Source of the DNA: Flavobacteriales bacterium
GTDB lineage: Bacteria > Bacteroidota > Bacteroidia > Flavobacteriales_D > Sanyastnellaceae
Direction: 5' to 3'
NCBI GenBank assembly: GCA_947457285.1
Contig: CANGVZ010000196.1
Coordinates: forward strand, 1 to 5,260
Length of the DNA: 5,260 nucleotides
The notes under the pieces were generated by a model. That model made no database searches, was not told the origin of the DNA, and worked only from the letters and a program-made list of their open reading frames with translations. Shown here one piece after another: positions 1-5,260 of the stretch. A program made the position numbers and the translations under genes. Each line of letters opens with the position of its first letter. Position 1 is the first letter of the stretch.

Positions 1-2381
1 ATCAGGAATTGATCTTGGTTGGGTAATCCGTTTAATGTGATTATTGGTGTTGGATTGTTAGGGTCAGACAAGAATGATGAAGGTATCCATGAGTAGTTCA
101 AATTGGGTTGGCCTTGACTACCGATTTGGACATCACTTTCACCAAAACAAATACTTATATCTTCTCCTGCATCGGCCGCAACATCGCTGTGTACATCAAT
201 TAAAAATTGCGCTGCATCCGGCGCGCATCCTGGATTTCCAGCTAACTCGTACACGATTATGTCAATCGCGCCTCCCTGAAGGACGTAGTCTTGCGGTGCG
301 AATGGAACTCCATCGTTAAGCCAAGTTCCACCAGGCTGAGCGCTTGAAGAAAGTAAATTCTCAAGATTGAAATTTGACTCGCTTTCACATATCACTACGC
401 TATTATCACCTCCTGCTTCTACAGTCTCGAAGACTTGCAGCTCGAGGATAATTTGCGAGGCAGCACAAGGCCCATTGTTGGAGGAAGTGTAATTGTAAAC
501 GTAGTCTCCTTGGGTCAGTTGAATGATAGTATTGGAGACATTATTGCCTGTAGCATCCGTCCACGCGCCAAGATTTATCGCTTGTGCTGTAATATAGTCA
601 TTGAGGTCGATTGGGAAGTCTGAGGTGCACGCTACCTCTTGAATAAGAGCATCATTAAATGCTGGATCTGTGACGGAAATTTCCAATGTGGCGCTTGCAT
701 CAGGACATGCGTTTTGACTAAGGGAAATAATGGTAAGTGTGGTATTTCCATCTAGCGGATTGTATTGAGCAGGCACTTGATTGCCGTTGAGATCTTGCCA
801 TTGAGGAAACACTACTAATTGATAATAGTCATTCAGATTTATCAGCCCTGAATTACTACAAACTTCTTGTACTTGAATTGTGGGCTGCACGGGTGGGGCA
901 ACAACACCGATAATTATTTGTGCTGTATCGGATGGACATACTGTTGAGGTCACTATGTATCTTGCCTGAAAGAGTTGCGTACTTGAAATGTTGACGAGGT
1001 TAGAAATGGCCTGTCCCAAAGTATTTTGAAACACACCACCAGCTGTTTCATTTTGCAACAAATCATTGAGGTTTAAAGGGGTGTTGGACGAGCACAATTC
1101 TGTCAGTACATCTACTCCTGCGTTTGGAGCGGAGAGTACATTGATGATCAACTGCGCACCTTGTGCGCTGCAGCCAACGTTTGGAAAATAATAATTAAAG
1201 GTTCCGCTATTACTGGTAGCTGGATTAAAGTTGTTGGCTACAATTTGGCCTTGTTGGTTGGTCCAAGTCCCACCATTAATTGGAAAACCGTTGAGCTCTG
1301 AGGTCATATCGAACGCGGGCTGCGAGGTGCAGACCTCGATTTGATTCGAAATACCTGATGGATCTGTATTACTAAAGCTGATCGTAATAATTGATTCTGC
1401 ATCCTGACAAGGAGCGTTTGCGGTTACTACATAGCGATAGTTTCCCGCGGGGTCTACTGCAGGATTGAAGACGCCGTTAAATGGCGTCCCATTTGGTCTA
1501 AACCAAAAGCCGCCGGGCATCGGATTTCCAGGGATTTGGTTGAATAAATTGAAAGCAGGTGCTCCATTGCATACGATTAATGAGCTACTGATTCCGGCAT
1601 TGGGTGTTATACGTTCGTCCACAAACATGGTGGTAAACACGGCATTACAACCAGGCACATTGTCTATGGCATAAACGAACAATCCACTTGACATTGTGGC
1701 TGGATCGTATACACCGTTCATAGGTGTGCCTCCGGCCGTAAGCCATTGACCTCCAGGGTCGGGGTTTCCTTCCAGAAAGTCGATCATATTGAACGCAGCG
1801 TAATTATCGCAAATCAAATAGGTGGTTTGAATTCCGGCATTGGCATTTTGTATTTCTGTTACAAACACTCCTGTCACTTGATCACATGTGCCGTTGTTTG
1901 TTGTGTAGGTATAGAAACCGGATCCATGAACAGAAGGATTATAAATGCCATTGAAAAAACTTCCATTAGGCATAGTCCAAATACCGCCTGATGAAAATCC
2001 AGTGATAAAAGAACTCAGGTTTGTGTTTGGCGCGGTACTACATATCGAAGTTTCTCCAAAAGTTGCTACGGGAGAAATGGCGTTGTTGATTTGAATAAGC
2101 TCTTGATAAGTATCAGTAGCCGTTGTAGCGGTGAGTATATATACGCCTTCACAAAGTCCATTGAGATTCCATGTGCCATTTGCTTGACCTGAAGTTTGAA
2201 GCGACGTTCCGTTATTGTTTAATAATTCGAAGAAGGTCGGTTGACCTGGTTCAGGGGAGTATATAAAGCCTCCATCGCATGAGCAAGGTGCTGAGGCATT
2301 GATTACCAATGCTTGAGAGATGGATGTTGAATTGCAGAAAAGCACGCCAAGAAAAAGTATGCTTTTGAGAATTCGGTTCAT
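1..2381 (-). CDS. Large secreted repeat protein (surface adhesin-like, probable type IX secretion cargo), C-terminus outside window
   Basis: An open frame of 793 codons runs from an ATG at 2381 to the window edge without a stop. Residues 1-24 form a signal peptide: Asn-Arg and Lys near the start, a hydrophobic core (about ILFLGVLF), and a likely cleavage after SISQA. Residues 25-104 resemble an SprB-type repeat (C33-S-C35-D-G-G, then LCEGVY near 77). Residues 114-744 are eight tandem repeats of 77-80 residues with two cysteines each. From C745 the pattern changes to DAGEDISICFGES...YSW, a module common before PKD-like and sorting domains in Bacteroidota surface proteins. No enzymatic motif is visible. 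Export by Sec followed by type IX secretion and a role in adhesion or gliding are inferred from family resemblance. The sorting domain that would prove it lies beyond the window. The gene has its own promoter and is separated from the upstream sigma operon by a terminator. The start is supported by the signal peptide following directly. Confidence 0.9.
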   Translation of the reverse strand, partial: MNRILKSILFLGVLFCNSTSISQALVINASAPCSCDGGFIYSPEPGQPTFFELLNNNGTSLQTSGQANGTWNLNGLCEGVYILTATTATDTYQELIQINNAISPVATFGETSICSTAPNTNLSSFITGFSSGGIWTMPNGSFFNGIYNPSVHGSGFYTYTTNNGTCDQVTGVFVTEIQNANAGIQTTYLICDNYAAFNMIDFLEGNPDPGGQWLTAGGTPMNGVYDPATMSSGLFVYAIDNVPGCNAVFTTMFVDERITPNAGISSSLIVCNGAPAFNLFNQIPGNPMPGGFWFRPNGTPFNGVFNPAVDPAGNYRYVVTANAPCQDAESIITISFSNTDPSGISNQIEVCTSQPAFDMTSELNGFPINGGTWTNQQGQIVANNFNPATSNSGTFNYYFPNVGCSAQGAQLIINVLSAPNAGVDVLTELCSSNTPLNLNDLLQNETAGGVFQNTLGQAISNLVNISSTQLFQARYIVTSTVCPSDTAQIIIGVVAPPVQPTIQVQEVCSNSGLINLNDYYQLVVFPQWQDLNGNQVPAQYNPLDGNTTLTIISLSQNACPDASATLEISVTDPAFNDALIQEVACTSDFPIDLNDYITAQAINLGAWTDATGNNVSNTIIQLTQGDYVYNYTSSNNGPCAASQIILELQVFETVEAGGDNSVVICESESNFNLENLLSSSAQPGGTWLNDGVPFAPQDYVLQGGAIDIIVYELAGNPGCAPDAAQFLIDVHSDVAADAGEDISICFGESDVQIGSQGQPNLNYSWIPSSFLSDPNNPTPIITLNGLPNQDQFL
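150..2042 (-). repeat. Eight tandem 77-80 residue Cys-paired repeats within the surface protein
   Basis: The first cysteine of each unit lies at residues 114, 191, 271, 351, 430, 508, 585 and 665, and the next module begins at C745. Steps are 77, 80, 80, 79, 78, 77, 80 and 80. A second cysteine follows 51-54 residues later (166, 245, 325, 404, 482, 559, 639, 719). A tryptophan lies 20-22 residues after the first cysteine (135, 213, 293, 373, 528, 607, 687), usually in a GG-x-W motif; repeat 5 has Phe451 instead. Units 1-4 share G-x-(Y/F)-(N/D)-P near the middle. A link resembling NAG(I/V) precedes the Cys of several units. Units 2 and 3 are only about one third identical by hand alignment, so the array is old rather than freshly duplicated. 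Each unit is probably one beta-sandwich closed by a disulfide (inference). Confidence 0.85.
2310..2381 (-). other. Signal peptide coding segment of the repeat protein
   Basis: Codons 1-24 encode a basic start (MNRILK), a hydrophobic stretch and a polar end with Ser at -3 and Ala at -1 (S-Q-A, cleavage before Leu25). Cys16 is preceded by Phe, so it does not make a lipobox; signal peptidase I processing is the better reading. Confidence 0.8.
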
Positions 2382-2409
2382 AGATGGTTTTAAATGTTGA
2401 TAGGGCCAG

Positions 2410-2437
2410 CAAAGGTAAGGCGAAAGGTTGTGAACAA
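2410..2437 (-). promoter_or_regulatory. Bacteroidota-type promoter of the repeat protein gene
   Basis: On the minus strand a TTG (2437-2435) is followed after 17 bases by TACCTTTG (2417-2410), a full match to the TAnnTTTG -7 box of this phylum. The -7 box ends 28 bases before the ATG, so a leader of about 20-25 bases is expected. The leader is A/T-rich and has no Shine-Dalgarno sequence, as is usual in the group. Confidence 0.7.
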
Positions 2438-2460
2438 GTTATTAACAATCAAAAAAAGGC

Positions 2461-2490
2461 AAAAAAAAATCCCTCCGGTGAAGGAGGGAT
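2461..2490 (-). terminator. Intrinsic terminator of the sigma / PKD-protein operon
   Basis: ATCCCTCC (2469-2476) and GGAGGGAT (2483-2490) form a perfect 8-bp stem with a 6-base loop. On the minus strand it is followed by a run of Ts (complement of A2461-2468). It begins 27 bases after the stop codon at 2518. The opposite side reads CTTTTT (2491-2496), so weak two-way activity is possible, but no plus-strand gene reads into it. Confidence 0.93.
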
Positions 2491-2517
2491 CTTTTTAGTT
2501 GGTTTTATTGGTTTTGG

Positions 2518-3741
2518 TTAAGGAAGAACCGTTACAGTGCCACTGAAGTATTTCTCTTCTTTAGTGGTTTCATTATAGATAATCACAATCCAAGGGTAAG
2601 CCTTTCCGCTTTCTGCGAGTTGACCTCCCGGGAGACGTCCGTCCCATCCTTTTGCTTTGTTGTTGGTCTCATAAATTGGCTGCTCGCCATTATAAACCGT
2701 CAACTTGAATTGTGTTTTACCTTGCTTGAGAGCCTCGGGCATAAATGTTTCCTTCGCCGTAGGGTTGAAGGAGTTTGGAGCCATGAGGTTATATTCTTGA
2801 TTGATAACTACGTACTTAATTTTACTGTCAGAACAACCCCATTCGTTGCGTACCTCAAGAGCAATCATTTGTTTGCCTTTGTCATTGTATGATCTTACAG
2901 GGCTAATAACCTTTGAAGTAGTGCCGTCATTGAACTTCCATTCAAATGAGCTTGCGTTTTCGCTGGTGTTCACAATTTTCACGGTAGGCTCATCACCTGG
3001 GTTATTTACGAAATCCCATTCAAAATCAGCTGAAGGCGCAGGATGAATGGTGATAAGGTCGTTCATTACGGTGGTATTGATTTGACCGTCTTTTTTGCTA
3101 GTTACAGACAGCGACACATCGTATACTCCTGCTTTCGCGTATTTGTGTTTTGGATTTGGCTTGTTTGAGAAGTTACCATCCCCAAAGTTCCAGAGATAGC
3201 TTCCATCGATTGGCCCATTAACAGCATTGAACTCAACTTCGCCTCCAGCGCAGCTTGATGTTGTGCTAGGTCTTACTGTTAGAGCTGTAGAAGTTGAAGG
3301 CGCAATCGGTTTCTCATTTGTTTGAACCGCCGTTGCATTTTTGTTTTCGATCTCGTCTTTGATGATATCCGTATTAATCGGGAAAGGATCGGTGCTATTA
3401 GTTTTATTGGAGTTGGCAGAGCTGTTGGCCTCGTCGGAAACAGTCACATCACTGCTAGCTTGTTGCGCCTTTGCATTTTTTACGTCGATTTGATTTTCAA
3501 AACGAGCGAGTTTAGCAGCGCCTGTAGCTTCGAACATCTTGTTAGAATAGGTAAACACTCCCAAGCCAATTGCACCAGTGAAGAATGCAGCAGCTGCGAG
3601 CGCTACTACCCAATGATTGGAAGCCACGCCTTTATCGAGTTGGTTCTCTAGTCTTTTCCAGTCGCCATTTTCGAAAGGCAACTCGTAATTTTCTAAAGTA
3701 CTGTTTAATTTCTCCTCAAACGCTGTAAATTTCTTACTCAT
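2518..3741 (-). CDS. Single-pass membrane protein with two PKD domains and CHU_C-like C-terminus; candidate anti-sigma factor
   Basis: This is a 407-residue protein. Residues 1-43 are cytoplasmic and carry an E-x(5)-LPFENGDW-x(2)-LENQLD segment, similar to the short Pro...Trp...Leu motif seen at the N-terminus of Bacteroidota membrane proteins encoded next to ECF sigma genes. Residues 44-65 are one hydrophobic helix. Residues 66-150 form a low-complexity stalk rich in Ser, Thr, Asn and Ala. PKD domain 1 spans about 154-233 (core WNFGDG at 184-189), and PKD domain 2 about 236-315 (WKFNDG at 268-273, then a WGCSD near 301). Residues 316-407 resemble the gliding-motility/type IX sorting domain: APNSFNP, VYNGEQPIYETN, KGWDGRLPGGQ, SGKAYPW and a closing GTVTVLP. 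The start overlaps the sigma stop codon by 8 bases, implying translational coupling. The position suggests an anti-sigma factor with an extracytoplasmic sensor, but the 43-residue tail is shorter than classical anti-sigma domains, so this role is inferred. It could instead be a structural envelope protein. Confidence 0.9.
   Translation of the reverse strand: MSKKFTAFEEKLNSTLENYELPFENGDWKRLENQLDKGVASNHWVVALAAAAFFTGAIGLGVFTYSNKMFEATGAAKLARFENQIDVKNAKAQQASSDVTVSDEANSSANSNKTNSTDPFPINTDIIKDEIENKNATAVQTNEKPIAPSTSTALTVRPSTTSSCAGGEVEFNAVNGPIDGSYLWNFGDGNFSNKPNPKHKYAKAGVYDVSLSVTSKKDGQINTTVMNDLITIHPAPSADFEWDFVNNPGDEPTVKIVNTSENASSFEWKFNDGTTSKVISPVRSYNDKGKQMIALEVRNEWGCSDSKIKYVVINQEYNLMAPNSFNPTAKETFMPEALKQGKTQFKLTVYNGEQPIYETNNKAKGWDGRLPGGQLAESGKAYPWIVIIYNETTKEEKYFSGTVTVLP
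3734..3741 (-). promoter_or_regulatory. 8-base stop/start overlap coupling the sigma and membrane-protein genes
   Basis: The minus strand reads ATGAGTAA. The ATG starts the membrane protein, and the TAA, in another frame, ends the sigma factor. No Shine-Dalgarno sequence precedes the ATG. Ribosomes finishing the sigma factor can restart here, which would keep the two products in a fixed ratio, as is common for sigma/anti-sigma pairs. Confidence 0.75.
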
Positions 3742-4321
3742 CTGCTTTTCCGAAATTCTTTAAAAGTATCTTTTTCATGTTTCGCTTGGCTTTTGCATAG
3801 TTACTTTTAGAAGTTCCTACACTAATACCGAGCGCATCTGCAATGTCTTGGTGTGTATAATTCTCAAAAACATACAGGTTAAAAACCGTCCTGTAAGCCG
3901 GTGACAATTGTTGCATCGCTTCAATTATCTGACTTGGTTTGAAATCGTAGTCTACTGCGTTTTCATCCTCCTCATCTTCGATTTCGTCCTCAAAATCTTC
4001 TGCACTCATATTGCCGTTAAGCAATAAAAAGTCATTTTTCTGTTTTCTAAACCGATCAATGGATAGGTTTACCATGATTCTGCGAACCCAACCCTCGAAT
4101 GATCCGACGCCGGTGTATTTCTCCATGTTTTGAAAGACTTTAATGAATCCTTCTTGGAGCACATCCATTGCCTGATCTGAGTCCTTGGTATAGCGAAGGC
4201 AAACAGCCTTCATTTTTCCGTAAAGAAGCTTATAAACAGCTTGTTGCGATCTACGGTCGCCGTTTAGGCAGCCTTGAATCAACTGTTGCATTTGCTTATC
4301 TTCAGACACAGAATACGGCAT
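3734..4321 (-). CDS. ECF-type RNA polymerase sigma-70 factor
   Basis: This 195-residue protein has the two-domain layout of ECF sigma factors, which direct RNA polymerase to a specific promoter set in response to envelope signals. Region 2 covers about 26-93: AMDVLQEGFIKVF (51-63) is the core-binding helix, and GSFEGWVRRI followed by VNLSIDRFRK is the -10 recognition part. Region 4 covers about 137-187, with the helix-turn-helix in YTHQDIADALGISVGTSKSN (155-174) followed by basic AKAKRNMKK. The linker (about 107-126) is strikingly acidic. No additional C-terminal domain is present. An in-frame TAA lies directly before the ATG, which rules out a longer start; Met11 is a less likely alternative. 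It is the first gene of a two-gene operon with the overlapping membrane protein, a typical sigma/anti-sigma arrangement. The regulon is unknown. Confidence 0.95.
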   Translation of the reverse strand: MPYSVSEDKQMQQLIQGCLNGDRRSQQAVYKLLYGKMKAVCLRYTKDSDQAMDVLQEGFIKVFQNMEKYTGVGSFEGWVRRIMVNLSIDRFRKQKNDFLLLNGNMSAEDFEDEIEDEEDENAVDYDFKPSQIIEAMQQLSPAYRTVFNLYVFENYTHQDIADALGISVGTSKSNYAKAKRNMKKILLKNFGKADE

Positions 4322-4355
4322 TTAGACGCAGCCTATTCATTTAGGTTGCCACTTA

Positions 4356-4384
4356 CAAATGTAATTGTTCCTTCTTTTTTTCAA
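4356..4384 (-). promoter_or_regulatory. Bacteroidota-type promoter of the sigma operon
   Basis: On the minus strand a TTG (4384-4382, within TTTTG) is followed by an 18-base A-rich spacer and TACATTTG (4363-4356), matching the TTG / TAnnTTTG consensus. The box ends 34 bases before the ATG, giving a leader of about 25-30 bases. It matches the primary-sigma consensus, so basal transcription by the housekeeping polymerase is expected. Confidence 0.72.
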
Positions 4385-4445
4385 AATTATTTCTAAAATT
4401 GGCACATAGGTCGGAACATTTCGATACGTTAAACTTGAAAAACTG

Positions 4446-4453
4446 TATTTTTG
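4446..4453 (+). promoter_or_regulatory. Candidate -7 box of mnmA, probably giving a leaderless transcript
   Basis: TATTTTTG fits TAnnTTTG exactly and ends four bases before the ATG at 4458. Transcription normally starts a few bases after this box, so the mRNA would begin at or next to the start codon. No TTG is present 17-23 bases upstream; TTTCG (4419-4423) is the nearest imperfect match. No better box was seen in the 136-base gap. Confidence 0.5.
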
Positions 4454-4457
4454 TCGA

Positions 4458-5260
4458 ATGTCTAAAAGAGTTGTTGTTGGGTTGTCGGGAGGCGTTGATT
4501 CTAGCGTCACTGCCCATCTTTTGTTAGAGCAAGGATATGAGGTGATAGGCATATTTATGCGCAACTGGCATGATGAGTCTGTCACCATTAACAATGAGTG
4601 TCCTTGGATAGACGACAGCAACGATGCGATGCTGGTTGCTGAACACCTGGGAATTCCTTTTCACGTATTAGATTTGAGTAAGGATTACAAGCAGCGGATT
4701 GTAGACTATATGTTCAGGGAGTACCAGATGGGGCGTACCCCCAACCCCGATGTACTTTGCAACAGAGAGATCAAATTTGATATTTTTCTTAAAGCTGCAC
4801 TTAATCTTAAGGCCGATTACGTAGCGACGGGGCACTATTGTCAAAAGAGGTCTTTTTTTGATGCTCAAGGCAAGAAGATCTATCAACTCATCGCTGGAGC
4901 TGATCAAAACAAGGATCAGAGCTATTTTCTTTGTCAACTGAGTCAGCAGCAACTGTCAAAGGCTCTCTTTCCGATAGGCCATCTTCAAAAGTCTGAGGTA
5001 CGCGAAATTGCTCGTGAAATTGGGCTTCCCACAGCAGAAAAAAAAGATAGTCAAGGTCTTTGTTTTATTGGCAAAGTGAAGCTTCCAACGTTTTTACAAC
5101 AGCAACTCGAACCAAAACACGGCGTTGTGTTGGAAGTGCCGCCGCTTGAAAAATACCGTGCTCCGGAGATTGCTGCTACAACTGTAGAGAATATCGAAAA
5201 AATTGTAGCGCCGCCAGCAATACAATTTGAGGAAGGAAAAGAAGTGGGAAAGCATCAAGG
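4458..5260 (+). CDS. mnmA: tRNA-specific 2-thiouridylase MnmA, 3' end outside window
   Basis: MnmA activates U34 of the Lys, Glu and Gln tRNAs with ATP and replaces the 2-oxygen with sulfur delivered as a persulfide, in the cytoplasm. The 267 complete codons visible here cover roughly the first two thirds of the protein. The ATP pyrophosphatase loop SGGVDSS lies at 10-16. The first catalytic cysteine is C101 in TPNPDVLCN, and the persulfide cysteine is C202 in [15 protein letters not shown] (123-127) and [10 protein letters not shown] (152-161) are further family signatures. The stretch after FLQQQL (about 218-258) is variable in the family, and the frame ends at GKHQ, just before the usual HQGA motif. 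No frameshift or missing key residue is visible. The gene is divergent from the sigma operon and appears functionally unrelated to it. The ATG is preferred because the usual N-terminal [10 protein letters not shown] begins immediately. Confidence 0.98.
   Translation, partial: MSKRVVVGLSGGVDSSVTAHLLLEQGYEVIGIFMRNWHDESVTINNECPWIDDSNDAMLVAEHLGIPFHVLDLSKDYKQRIVDYMFREYQMGRTPNPDVLCNREIKFDIFLKAALNLKADYVATGHYCQKRSFFDAQGKKIYQLIAGADQNKDQSYFLCQLSQQQLSKALFPIGHLQKSEVREIAREIGLPTAEKKDSQGLCFIGKVKLPTFLQQQLEPKHGVVLEVPPLEKYRAPEIAATTVENIEKIVAPPAIQFEEGKEVGKHQ

Noticed and set aside
74..1991. Plus-strand open frames of 62-81 codons (74-319, 435-623, 1465-1674, 1746-1991)
   Set aside because: All lie antisense within the long repeat-protein frame, which has a signal peptide and regular domains; the antisense translations show no domain features.
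150..2042. CRISPR-like or noncoding tandem repeat array
   Set aside because: The periodicity of about 231-240 bases is a protein repeat in one open frame; DNA identity between units is low and there are no short identical repeats with spacers.
2310..2381. Lipoprotein signal at Cys16 of the repeat protein
   Set aside because: The residue before the cysteine is Phe and the hydrophobic core is followed by a good S-Q-A cleavage site, so it does not fit a lipobox.
2251..2448. Minus-strand 65-codon frame with ATG at 2448
   Set aside because: It overlaps the signal peptide and start of the repeat protein in another frame, spans the promoter, and encodes no recognisable protein.
2620..3651. Plus-strand frames at 2620-2892, 2801-3046 and 3322-3651
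   Set aside because: They are antisense to the well supported PKD membrane protein and lack domain features or promoters.
4322..4457. Small RNA or riboswitch in the gap between the sigma gene and mnmA
   Set aside because: No stable hairpin or known riboswitch core was seen; the gap is explained by two divergent promoters.
4337..4952. Minus-strand frames at 4337-4621 and 4668-4952
   Set aside because: Antisense to mnmA, whose catalytic motifs are intact; the first also runs across the divergent promoters.

Overview
The window looks like chromosomal DNA from a member of the Bacteroidota, probably Flavobacteriales or a relative. Four things point there: promoters of the TTG / TAnnTTTG type specific to that phylum, no Shine-Dalgarno sequences ahead of the starts, a cell-surface protein built from Cys-paired repeats typical of type IX secretion cargo, and PKD plus gliding-motility-type C-terminal domains. 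Genus cannot be told from the sequence alone.

Layout, left to right. Positions 1-2381 (minus strand) hold the first 793 codons of a large secreted surface protein whose C-terminus lies outside the window. It has a signal peptide, an SprB-like N-terminal domain, eight tandem repeats of 77-80 residues each with two regularly placed cysteines, and the beginning of a different Ig/PKD-like module. Its own promoter lies at 2410-2437. A strong intrinsic terminator at 2461-2490 ends the neighbouring operon.

Positions 2518-4321 (minus strand) are a two-gene operon. An ECF-type sigma factor (3734-4321) comes first, overlapping by 8 bases a 407-residue single-pass membrane protein (2518-3741). That protein sits where an anti-sigma factor normally would. 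It has a short cytoplasmic tail, one membrane helix, a Ser/Thr/Asn-rich stalk, two PKD domains and a C-terminal domain resembling the gliding-motility/type IX sorting domain. The operon has a good promoter at 4356-4384.

From 4458 to the right edge, on the plus strand, runs mnmA (tRNA 2-thiouridylase), truncated by the window end. Its only recognisable promoter element lies four bases from the ATG, which suggests a leaderless transcript.

The most interesting reading is that the operon is a transmembrane signalling pair in which an extracytoplasmic PKD/CHU_C-like sensor controls an ECF sigma factor. The adjacent repeat adhesin could be a target or partner, but the sequence offers no direct proof of that link. 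mnmA appears to be an unrelated housekeeping neighbour. No RNA genes, insertion sequences, CRISPR arrays or attachment sites were seen, and neither intergenic gap (2382-2517 and 4322-4457) exceeds 136 bases.
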